A stretch of 64,000 bases of DNA. Origin: Clostridia bacterium (GTDB taxonomy: Bacteria > Bacillota > Clostridia > Oscillospirales > CAG-272). The stretch is taken from contig JAFVTS010000010.1 in the NCBI GenBank assembly GCA_017503105.1, positions 62,001-126,000 of the forward strand, given 5' to 3'. Shown here in pieces: positions 24,619-33,120 of the stretch (positions are counted from its first letter, which is position 1; every line of letters begins with the position of its first letter). Below the pieces are notes generated by a model that was given only the letters and a program-made list of their open reading frames with translations, did not search any database and was not told where the DNA came from. The position numbers were made by a program, and so were the translations under genes.

Positions 24619-25044
24619 TTACACGGGGGTGGCGGTGATCTTCATAAGACAGTCTTTTTCAGCTCCGCCTATTTTCAAAAAGTATTCAAGCGTAAGGGTA
24701 CCGCCAAAGGGAGAGAGGGAGCATTCCGTGCGCTTCGCCAAAACCTCGGCGTCAAAAGAAAACGGCGGGATCTTGTAGAGTGAAGCGTGTGTGACTCCGA
24801 CCTCGAAGAGCATCTCGCTCTCTATTGCGCCGCGTCTTTGAAGGCGTATTACGCTTCCGAAGGGCTCGATGAGCGTTTCCGTCCTCGTGCCGCCGTCCTC
24901 GCTTTTGTAGGACAGGCGAAGAACACCCTCGTCTCTCGTGTATTTCATATAACCGACGTAGCTTTCCTCCGTGCGCTCGGGAATCGGATCGCCCTCGTTC
25001 GTGACGGAGGAGCTTACGGTGACGTTCATTTTTATAAGTGCCAT
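24619..25044 (-). CDS. DUF1934 (YwiB-like) calycin-type protein
   Basis: The 141-residue protein has repeated amphipathic beta strands and the segment VIRLQRRGAIESEMLFE, followed by YKIPPFSFDAEVLAKRTECS and LTLEYFLKIGG. This matches the DUF1934 family, a small lipocalin-like barrel. The biochemical role of the family is not established. There is no signal peptide. The start lacks a good ribosome site. It follows the mgsA-like terminator and precedes holA. Confidence 0.75.
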   Translation of the reverse strand: MALIKMNVTVSSSVTNEGDPIPERTEESYVGYMKYTRDEGVLRLSYKSEDGGTRTETLIEPFGSVIRLQRRGAIESEMLFEVGVTHASLYKIPPFSFDAEVLAKRTECSLSPFGGTLTLEYFLKIGGAEKDCLMKITATPV

Positions 25045-25062
25045 ACTCGTTATTTAGAAAAA

Positions 25063-25097
25063 GACAAAAACGGTAGCCGCAAACTCCCGTTTTTGTC
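25063..25097 (-). terminator. Intrinsic terminator after the mgsA-like gene
   Basis: An 11-bp perfect stem (25063-25073 with 25087-25097) is followed on the minus strand by TTTTT. Some read-through must supply the downstream genes, or they have promoters I did not recognise. Confidence 0.75.
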
Positions 25098-25104
25098 ATT
25101 ATTC

Positions 25105-25539
25105 TCAGATCTTTCCTCTTTTTTTCAGATTGTATTCGCTCCTCGGATTTACGAACTCGCGCCAATTGAGGCTTCCGCTCTCAAGCGCCGTGACGAGCAC
25201 CTCCGCCGTCGCGATATTCGTCGCAAGGGGGATGTTGTATACGTCGCAAAGTCTGAGAAGGTTCATCTCAGCCTCCGAGGGGTCCTTTGCGGGGTCAGTG
25301 CTTCTGAAGTAAAAAATTACGTCTATCTCGTCGTAGGAGACCCTGGACGCGATCTGCTCGGTTCCGCCTGAATGACCGGAAAGGTAGGTTTCTATCTCAA
25401 GACCCGTCGCCTCGGAAATATATCTTCCCGTTATATGGGTCGCGCAAAGGTGATGCTTGCTGAGTATTCCGCAATATGCTATACAAAATTGCGCCATCAG
25501 TTCTTTTTTGTTGTCGTCTGCTATGATTGCTATTTCCAC
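25105..25539 (-). CDS. Methylglyoxal-synthase-like protein with altered active site
   Basis: The 144-residue protein aligns along its whole length with MgsA, which turns dihydroxyacetone phosphate into methylglyoxal. Shared segments are MEIAIIADDNKKELM, ATGLEIETYLSG and LLRLCDVYNIPLATNIATAE. However, the catalytic Asp in GGDQQ (Asp71 of E. coli) is Thr60 here (GGTEQ). The loop that carries His98 and Asp101 reads STDPAKDPSEAE, without the usual HxPD. It may be a divergent clostridial MgsA or a phosphate-binding protein with another function. It has its own consensus promoter and terminator. Confidence 0.75.
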   Translation of the reverse strand: MEIAIIADDNKKELMAQFCIAYCGILSKHHLCATHITGRYISEATGLEIETYLSGHSGGTEQIASRVSYDEIDVIFYFRSTDPAKDPSEAEMNLLRLCDVYNIPLATNIATAEVLVTALESGSLNWREFVNPRSEYNLKKRGKI

Positions 25540-25603
25540 TTAAGTTCTCCTTCTTTTTTTTTACTTCGAAAAATATTGAATTTTTCGTTTTCTACTTGCA
25601 ATT

Positions 25604-25632
25604 ATTATACCAAATTCGCAGGGCTTTGTCAA
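25604..25632 (-). promoter_or_regulatory. Consensus promoter of the mgsA-like gene
   Basis: On the minus strand TTGACA (25627-25632) and TATAAT (25604-25609) are 17 bp apart. It is one of the strongest promoters in the window. Confidence 0.85.
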
Positions 25633-25754
25633 TGCGTATAAAAATATTTTACATATCTCACAAATTTATTTGTACAACTTTAACCTTAAAAGGCCAAATA
25701 ATAACCAGAAAAAGGAAAAAACGAAAACTTTTTTGTAAAAAATTAAAATATCCA

Positions 25755-25783
25755 TTGTAAAATTCAAAAATATGTTGTATAAT
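25755..25783 (+). promoter_or_regulatory. Promoter of pfkA
   Basis: TTGTAA (25755-25760) and TATAAT (25778-25783) are 17 bp apart. A leader of about 130 nt follows, in which I saw no clear riboswitch. Confidence 0.7.
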
Positions 25784-25919
25784 AACTCTTAAGGCAAGCG
25801 TAGCAAGGCTCTTCCGTGCGTAGAGCGAGCTCGGAGCTTTCCAAAGATCCTCTCCGCGCCGTCGGGTGGATTTTGCTTTTATTAGCTTTATATTATCTTA
25901 CATAGAAGAGGTCAGCAAA

Positions 25920-26984
25920 ATGAAAAAATTCAGAAGAATAGGCGTACTTACATCGGGCGGCGACGCTCCCGGTATGAATGCGGCAATAAGAGCCGTAACG
26001 CGCGCGGCGATAGCTCACGGTGTTGAGGTTATGGGTATTTACAGAGGATATTCGGGACTTATATCGGGAGATATAAAGCCCCTTGGTCTTCGTGACGTTT
26101 CGAATATTATAAACAAGGGCGGCACTATGCTCTACTCCGACCGTTGCCCCGAATTCAAGACCGAGGAGGGTATGGCAAAGGCGATAGAGACCTGCCGTAA
26201 GTTCAATATCGACGGTATCGTGGCAATAGGCGGCGACGGCACCTTCAGAGGCGCGACCGACCTTACCGCACGCGGTATTCCCTGCGTAGGTCTTCCCGGC
26301 ACTATTGATAACGATATTACGTCGACCGATAACACCATAGGCTTCGACACCGCTATGAACACGGTAATAGATCTCGTTGACAAGCTCCGCGACACCTGCG
26401 AGTCTCACGCGAGATGCAGCGTCGTTGAGGTTATGGGCAGAGGCGCGGGTGATATCGCGCTTTATACGAGCATCGCCTCGGGCGCGTCGGCTGTCGTTAT
26501 TCCCGAGATAGAGGCAAACGACGATGAGATATGCAGCAAGATCGAGGCGGCAAGAAAGCTTGGCAAGCGTAATTTCATAGTTATAGTTTCCGAGGGCGTC
26601 GGCTCCGAGTACGGTCCCGCTCTTACCGAAAAGATAGAGAAGGTCACGGGCGTTGAATCAAGATTTTCCCGCTTTGCTCACATAGTAAGAGGCGGAAGCC
26701 CCACGCTTAAGGACAGAATGATGGCGACCAAGATGGGTGCCTTTGCCGTGGATATGCTCCTTGAGGGAAGATCCAACATAGTTATTTGTGAGAAAAAATC
26801 CGAGACGGTAGCGGTAGACATAAACTACGCTCTCGTTATAGACAGAATGTACAAGGGCAAGCTTAAGGAAGGCGATCTTGAGCCCTTCTCGGTCGAGGAT
26901 ATTGATATGATGAAGAGAGAGATCGAGGAGAAGAAGACTTCTATCAGAGAGACCTACGACCTTTCTCGCGAAATAAACCTTTGA
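25920..26984 (+). CDS. pfkA: ATP-dependent 6-phosphofructokinase
   Basis: PfkA phosphorylates fructose 6-phosphate with ATP, the committed step of glycolysis. I place the start at 25920, after AGAAGAGG, where the protein begins MKKFRRIGVLTSGGDAPGMN. This gives 354 residues rather than the longer 372-residue frame. Motifs present are IGGDGTFRGA, where Gly after the Asp points to ATP rather than pyrophosphate, PGTIDNDI with the catalytic aspartates, EVMGRGAGDIAL, and the allosteric-site residues near RGGSPTLKDRMMA. The protein is longer than E. coli PfkA (320 residues), mostly at the C-terminus. A terminator follows. Confidence 0.95.
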   Translation: MKKFRRIGVLTSGGDAPGMNAAIRAVTRAAIAHGVEVMGIYRGYSGLISGDIKPLGLRDVSNIINKGGTMLYSDRCPEFKTEEGMAKAIETCRKFNIDGIVAIGGDGTFRGATDLTARGIPCVGLPGTIDNDITSTDNTIGFDTAMNTVIDLVDKLRDTCESHARCSVVEVMGRGAGDIALYTSIASGASAVVIPEIEANDDEICSKIEAARKLGKRNFIVIVSEGVGSEYGPALTEKIEKVTGVESRFSRFAHIVRGGSPTLKDRMMATKMGAFAVDMLLEGRSNIVICEKKSETVAVDINYALVIDRMYKGKLKEGDLEPFSVEDIDMMKREIEEKKTSIRETYDLSREINL

Positions 26985-26988
26985 TCAC

Positions 26989-27027
26989 AAAGCTCCCCCC
27001 GCCGTGTGCGAAAAAAGGGGAGCTTTT
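26989..27027 (+). terminator. Terminator of pfkA
   Basis: AAAGCTCCCC (26989-26998) pairs with GGGGAGCTTT (27017-27026) and ends in TTTT. It overlaps the GTG at 27004, which argues against that codon as the ribF start. Confidence 0.8.
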
Positions 27028-27075
27028 CATTACCGCGCAACGGAGAAAACGAGGAAAGGAGCGCAGTCTTTTGCT

Positions 27076-28014
27076 TTGAAAACGGTAGAGTACAAGTTGG
27101 GTGAGAAATATGCCGAGCGCGGATGCGCCCTTGCGCTCGGCTTTTTCGACGGGGTGCATAAAGGACACAGAGAGCTGCTTGCAAAAACCGTCGCCGAGGC
27201 TCGGAAAAGAGGCGTTTTTTCCGCGGTCTTTACCTTCCGCTACGCTGGTGGGCTAAAGGGCGGCAGGAATATGATATATTCCGAGAGGGAGCGGGAGGAA
27301 CTTCTTTCTTCCTTGGGAATAGACGTCTGCTTTATTGCGGATTTCTCTGAGCTCAAGAATATGACGCCCGAGGATTTCGTAAAGAAAACCGTCGTGGGAG
27401 ATATAGGCGCCGCCTTTGCCTCGGTCGGATATAATTACCGCTTCGGAAGGGGCGGGGAGGGGGATGCACGAAAGCTCTCCGAGCTTATGCGCCAAGAGGG
27501 GGCTGAGGCGTTCATTTTTGACGCGTATACGGAGGGCGGCGAGCCCGTTTCCTCGACACGGGTGCGGTCTTCTCTTGAAAGTGGACGGATAGAAGAGGCA
27601 AACTCTATGCTCGGTGTGCCGTACTTCATATCGGGCACTGTTGAGCACGGACGCGGTGACGGCAAGCGCTTCGGCTTCCCTACGGTAAATACCGCGGTGG
27701 AGGAAGGACGGGTGCGACTTAAAAGCGGTGTGTATCTTACCGCGGTTAAAATAGGCGAAAAACTCTACACGGGTCTGACTAACGCAGGAGAATGCCCCTC
27801 GTTCGGCAAGAGGAGCTATCACGCGGAAACCTTTCTTTTGGATTTTTCGGACGATGTGTACGGAATGGAAATTAAAGTTTACTTTTTAAGCTTTTTGCGC
27901 GAGGAGCGCGTGTTCTCCTCGGCGGGAGAGCTTGCTTTGCAAATAGAAAAGGATCGCGCCGTCGCGCGGGAAAGGATGAAAAATATAAAATGGCAGGAAA
28001 TTGGACTCGCCTGA
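27076..28014 (+). CDS. ribF: Bifunctional riboflavin kinase / FAD synthetase
   Basis: RibF phosphorylates riboflavin to FMN and adenylates FMN to FAD. The N-terminal nucleotidyltransferase has ALGFFDGVHKGHRELL and the GYNYRFGRGGEG loop, and ends with STRVRSSLESGRI. The C-terminal flavokinase has GRGDGKRFGFPTVNT, SGVYLTAV and the YHAETFLLDF motif. I favour the TTG at 27076, since the protein then starts at the conserved VEYKLGE region with 312 residues, close to the family length. AAGGAG lies 14 bases upstream, which is rather far. The alternative GTG at 27004 sits in the pfkA terminator. It overlaps prmA by 25 bp. Confidence 0.9.
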   Translation: MKTVEYKLGEKYAERGCALALGFFDGVHKGHRELLAKTVAEARKRGVFSAVFTFRYAGGLKGGRNMIYSEREREELLSSLGIDVCFIADFSELKNMTPEDFVKKTVVGDIGAAFASVGYNYRFGRGGEGDARKLSELMRQEGAEAFIFDAYTEGGEPVSSTRVRSSLESGRIEEANSMLGVPYFISGTVEHGRGDGKRFGFPTVNTAVEEGRVRLKSGVYLTAVKIGEKLYTGLTNAGECPSFGKRSYHAETFLLDFSDDVYGMEIKVYFLSFLREERVFSSAGELALQIEKDRAVARERMKNIKWQEIGLA

Positions 28015-28916
28015 CCGTAAAGGCGAAAACGAAGGACCTTGACTCGGTTTCTGCGGTGATGAGTATGCTTGATAACGGGCTTATGATAGAGGATTACAGC
28101 GATTTTTCGCTGAACGGAATGTACGGAGAGCTCGTGGACGAGAGCATTCTTGAGGCAGACAGGGAGAGCGTGAAGGTTTCCATATTCGTTCCAGAGGAGA
28201 AAAACGTTTTTGAGTACCGCGCTTTTCTTGAAGAAAGACTCTCGGTGCTCGGTATAGAGTACGAAATATCCTGCGAAGGACTCTCGGAGGACGATTGGGC
28301 GGACTCTTGGAAGCAGTATTATAAGCCGATACCCCTCGGTCGTGTGACGGTCGTTCCCGCTTGGGAAAAATACGAGCCGAGGGCGGACGAGGTAATAGTC
28401 AGAATGGACCCCGGTATGGCGTTCGGCACGGGAACTCACGAAACGACGCGCCTCGTTATGCTCCTTATGCAGGACGAGGACCTTTCGGGCAAACGTGTGC
28501 TCGACGTCGGCACGGGCTCCGGTATTCTCTCCATCTGCGCCTCAAAACTCGGAGCTAAGAGCTGTAACGCGTATGATATAGACCCCGTCGCGGTGAAGGT
28601 CGCGCGCGACAACGCCCTCTCCGACGGATGCACCAATATAACGGTCGAGGTCAGCGATCTTCTGAAGAACGTCGACCTCTCGGGCGGCAAATATGACGTT
28701 TGCGTTGCGAATATCGTATCCGATATTATAATAAGAATGATGCCCGATCTTGGGGATTATATAACCGATGGCGCTCCCGTTATCCTTTCGGGCATAATCG
28801 ATTCTCGTGCGGACGAGGTGCGCGAGTGCGTCAGGAACTGCGGTTACGAAATAGAGCGTGAGCTTTACGAGAACGACTGGACGGCGCTTCTGATAAAAAA
28901 GAGAGCGTCCGTATAA
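27990..28916 (+). CDS. prmA: Ribosomal protein L11 methyltransferase
   Basis: PrmA methylates ribosomal protein L11 using S-adenosylmethionine. The 308-residue protein has the N-terminal substrate-recognition domain and linker DDWADSWKQYYKPIPLGRV, then MAFGTGTHETTRL, the SAM motif VLDVGTGSGILSICASKLGA, AYDIDPVAVKVARDNA and the ANIVSDIIIRMMPD catalytic region. Length and motif order match the family. Its start lies inside ribF, and rsmE follows 51 bp downstream. Confidence 0.95.
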   Translation: MAGNWTRLTVKAKTKDLDSVSAVMSMLDNGLMIEDYSDFSLNGMYGELVDESILEADRESVKVSIFVPEEKNVFEYRAFLEERLSVLGIEYEISCEGLSEDDWADSWKQYYKPIPLGRVTVVPAWEKYEPRADEVIVRMDPGMAFGTGTHETTRLVMLLMQDEDLSGKRVLDVGTGSGILSICASKLGAKSCNAYDIDPVAVKVARDNALSDGCTNITVEVSDLLKNVDLSGGKYDVCVANIVSDIIIRMMPDLGDYITDGAPVILSGIIDSRADEVRECVRNCGYEIERELYENDWTALLIKKRASV

Positions 28917-28967
28917 GTGGGCTTCATATAGCTATATATAAATAAATGAAGAAAACCGAGGTGTAGT

Positions 28968-29702
28968 ATGCCGAGATTTTTTGTGACGTCCGACGCTGTG
29001 TCGGGGGGAGTGATATCCATTAAGGGCGACGACGCATATCACATTGCTCGCTCCTTGAGAATGGCGGTCGGTGACGCGGTCACGGTTTCTGACGGCGAGG
29101 GTAGGGAATATTTCTGCACCCTTTCCCGTATCCGCGACGAGGAATGCCTTTGCGATATATCCGAGTGCGCTCCCGCAAGCGCGGAATCTCCCGTGAAAAT
29201 AACGCTCTATATGGCTTATCCGAAAGGGGATAAGCTTGAAACCGTCGTCCAAAAGGCGGTGGAGCTCGGCGTCTTTAGTATAGTGCCGTTCGAATCCTCG
29301 CGCTGCGTGAAAAAGCCGAAGGCTGAAAAAGCGGACAAGCAGACCGAGCGACTTCAAAGAATAGCAAAGGAAGCCGCAAAGCAGAGCGGACGCGGTATCG
29401 TGCCCGAGGTCTGCAAGCCCGTTTCGTTTTCCGAGATGCTCGCACTCGCGTCGAAGGCGGAGCTGCCGTTGTTATGTTATGAGGGAGAAAAGGCTCTTTC
29501 TCTGAAGGAGGCTCTCGCGGGCAAGGAGGGCGTTTCCGAGATCTGCGCCGTCGTCGGCTGTGAGGGTGGATTTTCCGAGGAAGAGGCGCGCCTTTGCCGT
29601 GAGGCGGGGCTCGTCAGCGTTAGCCTTGGACCGCGTATATTGCGATGTGAGACGGCACCCAGCTATATTTTGTCGGCTTTGTCATTCTTTTTTGAGCTTT
29701 AA
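28968..29702 (+). CDS. rsmE: 16S rRNA m3U1498 methyltransferase
   Basis: RsmE methylates N3 of U1498 in 16S rRNA. The 244-residue protein starts with MPRFFV and an N-terminal PUA-like RNA-binding domain with YHIARSLRMAVGD. The SPOUT-type knot domain follows, with AYPKGDKLETVVQKAVELGV, SSRCVKK, AAKQSGRGIVPEV, VVGCEGGFSEEE and SLGPRILRCETAP. All family marks are present. An ACCGAGGTG site precedes the ATG. The gene is commonly next to prmA, as here. Confidence 0.95.
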   Translation: MPRFFVTSDAVSGGVISIKGDDAYHIARSLRMAVGDAVTVSDGEGREYFCTLSRIRDEECLCDISECAPASAESPVKITLYMAYPKGDKLETVVQKAVELGVFSIVPFESSRCVKKPKAEKADKQTERLQRIAKEAAKQSGRGIVPEVCKPVSFSEMLALASKAELPLLCYEGEKALSLKEALAGKEGVSEICAVVGCEGGFSEEEARLCREAGLVSVSLGPRILRCETAPSYILSALSFFFEL

Positions 29703-29723
29703 TTTAGCAAAAAAGCAAAAATA

Positions 29724-29749
29724 CACAAAAAAATTGTATCTTTTTTGTG
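29724..29749 (+). terminator. Weak A/T hairpin after rsmE
   Basis: CACAAAAAA (29724-29732) pairs with TTTTTTGTG (29741-29749). The stem is nearly all A-T, so this is a low-strength terminator candidate. Confidence 0.35.
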
Positions 29750-29777
29750 AGTTTTAGAAATTTTTTTCGAAAAACTA

Positions 29778-29806
29778 TTGCAAATTGAACAAAAATGAGT
29801 TAAAAT
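29778..29806 (+). promoter_or_regulatory. Promoter of the PucR/CdaR-type regulator
   Basis: TTGCAA (29778-29783) and TAAAAT (29801-29806) are 17 bp apart. Confidence 0.65.
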
Positions 29807-29859
29807 ATAGTACAGTATCACCAAAAGCTTTTGTAAATGTTGCATATACAAAAGTCGGA

Positions 29860-29891
29860 AAGCCCCGAGAATAACATCCTCGCGGCTTTTT
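29860..29891 (+). terminator. Terminator-like hairpin in the regulator leader
   Basis: AAGCCCCGAG (29860-29869) pairs with CTCGCGGCTT (29879-29888) with one mismatch, and five T residues (29887-29891) follow. It lies between the promoter at 29778 and the start codon at 29918, so it may work as an attenuator of the regulator gene. Confidence 0.6.
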
Positions 29892-29917
29892 ATCACATCA
29901 GGAAAGAAGGATATTTT

Positions 29918-31003
29918 ATGTCCAATCGCATATTCCAGACGATAATCCATCAGATGAAAGACGTCGTTGAGCGCACCATAGGCGTGATAGATGAAAACGG
30001 CATCGTCGTCGCGTGCTCCGAGCACGGCAGGATAGGAGAATCAAAGCAGCGTATAAGAGAAGAGCTTGCTTATTCCTCGGAATCCATCGTCTTTGAGGGT
30101 TACACTTACAGGTTTATAAGCTCGGGCGGAAAAAACGAGAATATAGTTTTCTGTGAGGGTGAGGACAGCACCGCCGACAGAGATGCGAGAATGCTTGCGA
30201 TAGCTCTCGGAAACATTAAAAATCTTTACGATGAAAAGTACGACAAGGGCTCGTTTATCAAGAGCATAATCCTTGACAATATTCTTCCGAGCGATATTTA
30301 CATAAAGTCAAACGAGCTTCACTTCAACAACGACGAGTACAGAGCCGTTATAGTGATAAAATTCGGAAGCATCTCGGACGTTCCCGCCTACGAAATGGTT
30401 GAGGCGGTAATGAAGGACCACGAGCGTGATTACGTTATCAATATCGGCGAGCAGGACGTTGTTATCGTCAAGGAGCTTGGCGAGAGCGCTGAGGAGGACG
30501 AGCTTGAGAAGTATGCCGAGGGGCTTATGAACAGCATTGCCGACGTCTACGGGCTCGGAGTTTCCGTCGGAATTTCCTCTGTGACTGACAGCCTTCGCGA
30601 TCTTGCTAAGGCTTATAAGGAGGCGCGCATCTCCATCGAGGTCGGAAAGATCTTCGATATCGAGAAGCCCGTTATGTCTTACCGCAACCTCGGTATCGGC
30701 AGACTCGTATATCAGCTTCCCACGACTCTTTGCGAGATATTCCTTCAAGAGGTGTTCAACAAGGGCTCTCTTGAGTCGCTTGACCGTGAAACGCTTATGA
30801 CGGTCCAGAGCTTCTTTGAAAACAATCTTAACGTGTCGGAAACGTCGAGAAAGCTCTTCGTTCACAGAAATACGCTCGTTTACCGTCTTGAAAAGATCAG
30901 AAAGCTCACGGGTCTTGACCTTCGTGAGTTTGATCACGCCGTGACGTTCAAGGTTGCCCTTATGGTTAAGAAATATCTTACCAGCAAGCCGACAAAATTC
31001 TGA
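29918..31003 (+). CDS. PucR/CdaR-family transcriptional regulator
   Basis: I place the start at 29918, after AAGAAGGATATTTT, which gives 361 residues. The N-terminal region starts IFQTIIHQMKDVVERTIGVI and continues as a sugar-diacid-recognition-like domain with VIDENGIVVACS. A central GGDEF-like or CdaR domain of about 130 residues follows. The C-terminal HTH_30 domain has FFENNLNVSETSRKLFVHRN and TLVYRLEKIRKLTGLDLREF. Members regulate diacid, purine or polysaccharide metabolism, but the ligand here is unknown. Its leader contains a terminator-like hairpin, and an S41 protease gene follows. Confidence 0.85.
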   Translation: MSNRIFQTIIHQMKDVVERTIGVIDENGIVVACSEHGRIGESKQRIREELAYSSESIVFEGYTYRFISSGGKNENIVFCEGEDSTADRDARMLAIALGNIKNLYDEKYDKGSFIKSIILDNILPSDIYIKSNELHFNNDEYRAVIVIKFGSISDVPAYEMVEAVMKDHERDYVINIGEQDVVIVKELGESAEEDELEKYAEGLMNSIADVYGLGVSVGISSVTDSLRDLAKAYKEARISIEVGKIFDIEKPVMSYRNLGIGRLVYQLPTTLCEIFLQEVFNKGSLESLDRETLMTVQSFFENNLNVSETSRKLFVHRNTLVYRLEKIRKLTGLDLREFDHAVTFKVALMVKKYLTSKPTKF

Positions 31004-31087
31004 TTTTCGGGATAAAACGGGGCGCTGAATTATATAATTAAAACAGGACTGCCCTGTCGAAGCTCTCGGCGGGGTAGAATATTTTAA

Positions 31088-32512
31088 ATGCTTGGAAAAC
31101 AGATGTATAAAAGAGGAACATTAAGCATATTTTCCCGCGCTGTTGCCTTGACCGTTCTTGTCGCTCTCGTTTTTCTTTTTGCCGTATCGTGCGGCTGCTC
31201 GGAGGTGCTCGAGAGCGAGCCTCTTACGAAAAACGAGATTTACGAGAATATATCCGAGGATCGCGCGGAGCGCGAATCCGTCGCAAGGCATCTTTACGAG
31301 TGGGGACTTCCCACGTTTAACGTCAATAAGTTTAATTACGTTGAATCCTTGTTGAAAAAGAACTATTATCAGGCTATGCCTGACAAGCTGACTCACGCCA
31401 CTCTCTTGGCAAGAGGCTTTCTCGACCATTTTTACGACGGCATAAATATTAAAGACGTGACGGCGGTGACCGACGCTTTGCTCACCTGCTATATGGCGTA
31501 TCTCGGAGATCCGTACGCGGCGTACAGAATCCCGTCGGAGCACGAGATATTTATGGATGACATAAGCGGCGGCGGCACGTTCGTCGGCGTTGGCGTCCAG
31601 GTCCGTATGACCGAGGAGGGCTACCCTTACGTCGTGTCGGTATACAGGAACTCGGGAGCCGAGCTTGCGGGCGTTCTCCCGCACGACGTGCTTTTAAGCG
31701 TAGACGGGATCAGTGCTCTTGAGGCGGGCTATGACGCTACCGTTGGCGCCTTGAAGGGCGAGGTCGGCACAAGCGTTAGCGTCGTGGTTTTGCGAGAGGG
31801 CAAGGAGCTTGAGATAAATATAGAGAGAAAAGTTTTGCCCGCGTCGTCCGTATCTTATTATTTTGATGAAAATACGGGTTATGCGTATCTGAATATAACG
31901 ACCTTCAGAAGGCCCGAGGACGGAAAGCACAACGGCACCGCCGATGAGTTCAAGGCGGCGATAGACGAGCTTGAAAAGAAGGGCTTGCGAGGGATAGTTT
32001 TCGATCTTCGAAGCAATCTCGGAGGCGAGCTCAACGCCGTGAAGGACACGGTATCCTATCTCGTCGAGGACGCTCTTCCTTTGCTGTCTTACAGCAGGCG
32101 GGGCGAGCTTCTGAAAGATGAAAAGACCGCCATCGACGGACACGTCCTGAGCGTTCCGACGGTAGTCCTTGTAAACGAGTTCACCGCTTCGGCAGCGGAG
32201 ATATTTACGGCGGCTCTCAGAGATTACCGCGACTGTCCCGAGCTTGGGGCGTATAACAAAAACATCGTAATAGTAGGAAAAAACACGTACGGCAAGGGTG
32301 TTTCGCAAAGCTCTTATATGCTCTCCGACGGCTCGTCGGTGACGTTTACTGCCGCGTATTATAATCCGCCCTCCGGTGTGAACTATCACGGCGTCGGCGT
32401 CGCGCCCGACGAGGGCTACGAAGTCGAGGCACGCTTCAGCATAGAGGGTGACGCTCAGCTTGACAAGGCCTACGAGGCGCTGGACGGATTTTTTGCGGAA
32501 GCCGCAGCATAA
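31088..32512 (+). CDS. S41-family carboxy-terminal processing protease, membrane-anchored
   Basis: The 474-residue protein has an N-terminal signal or anchor (residues 16-36) followed by SCGCSE. The first cysteine could be a lipobox residue. A PDZ domain (about 145-245) starts GGGTFVGVGVQVRM and includes the carboxylate-binding loop. The C-terminal protease core has YLNITTF, GIVFDLRSNLGGELN, the catalytic serine in NEFTASAAEIF and the catalytic lysine in GKNTYGKGVSQ. It should degrade or trim exported proteins. The relatives CtpA and CtpB act in envelope quality control or in sporulation signalling. Which role applies here is not clear. Confidence 0.92.
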   Translation: MLGKQMYKRGTLSIFSRAVALTVLVALVFLFAVSCGCSEVLESEPLTKNEIYENISEDRAERESVARHLYEWGLPTFNVNKFNYVESLLKKNYYQAMPDKLTHATLLARGFLDHFYDGINIKDVTAVTDALLTCYMAYLGDPYAAYRIPSEHEIFMDDISGGGTFVGVGVQVRMTEEGYPYVVSVYRNSGAELAGVLPHDVLLSVDGISALEAGYDATVGALKGEVGTSVSVVVLREGKELEINIERKVLPASSVSYYFDENTGYAYLNITTFRRPEDGKHNGTADEFKAAIDELEKKGLRGIVFDLRSNLGGELNAVKDTVSYLVEDALPLLSYSRRGELLKDEKTAIDGHVLSVPTVVLVNEFTASAAEIFTAALRDYRDCPELGAYNKNIVIVGKNTYGKGVSQSSYMLSDGSSVTFTAAYYNPPSGVNYHGVGVAPDEGYEVEARFSIEGDAQLDKAYEALDGFFAEAAA

Positions 32513-32558
32513 GTAATAAATAAATAAAAATATAAAATTAAAACGGAGAAGATTTAAA

Positions 32559-33041
32559 ATGCCAGAGACCAAAACCTACACTCCCGCAGGCTTTAAAGCT
32601 TTGCAGGACGAGCTCGATTACCTCGTGAACGTAAAAGCCGAGGAAAACAAGAAGGAGATTTCCACAGCGCGCTCTTTCGGTGACCTTTCGGAAAACTCGG
32701 AGTACGACGAGGCAAAGCAGGAGCAGGGTAAAATACACGCAAGAATAGAAGAGCTTCGCGAGATGATAGCTCACGCGAAGGTTATTGACGAGTCGCAGAT
32801 CGACGAATCCGTCGTAAGCGTTGGCTCCATCGTCGTAGTTTTCAACAAGGAAAGAAATAAGGAATTCACCTATCACATCGTCGGTTCTTACGAGGCGGAT
32901 CCCGTAAACGGAAAGATATCCGACGTATCCCCCATCGGCTCGGCTCTTATCGGAGCAAGAGCAGGTGTTGAGGTAGTAGCTACGGGTGTGCGTGAGCAGC
33001 ACCTTACAGTAAAGTCCGTAACGAGAGCAAAAGAGGCTTAA
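32559..33041 (+). CDS. greA: Transcription elongation factor GreA
   Basis: GreA inserts its coiled coil into the RNA polymerase secondary channel and stimulates cleavage of backtracked RNA. The 160-residue protein has the N-terminal antiparallel coiled coil with EISTARSFGDLSENSEYDEA, which includes the acidic tip residues, and the C-terminal FKBP-like domain with VVSVGSIVVV and PIGSALIGARAGVEV. The length matches the family. ACGGAGAAG precedes the ATG. lysS follows 79 bp downstream, a common arrangement in Firmicutes. Confidence 0.97.
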   Translation: MPETKTYTPAGFKALQDELDYLVNVKAEENKKEISTARSFGDLSENSEYDEAKQEQGKIHARIEELREMIAHAKVIDESQIDESVVSVGSIVVVFNKERNKEFTYHIVGSYEADPVNGKISDVSPIGSALIGARAGVEVVATGVREQHLTVKSVTRAKEA

Positions 33042-33120
33042 CCCCCTACCCGTGTCGCAAATTCGGACTCTGCAGCACGCATTTTAAGGGTGCTGCGAGC
33101 AACAATGAAAGGACAGAAAA

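Noticed and set aside
27004-27075. Upstream GTG start for ribF
   Set aside because: It falls inside the pfkA terminator, and the added residues do not resemble the RibF N-terminus.
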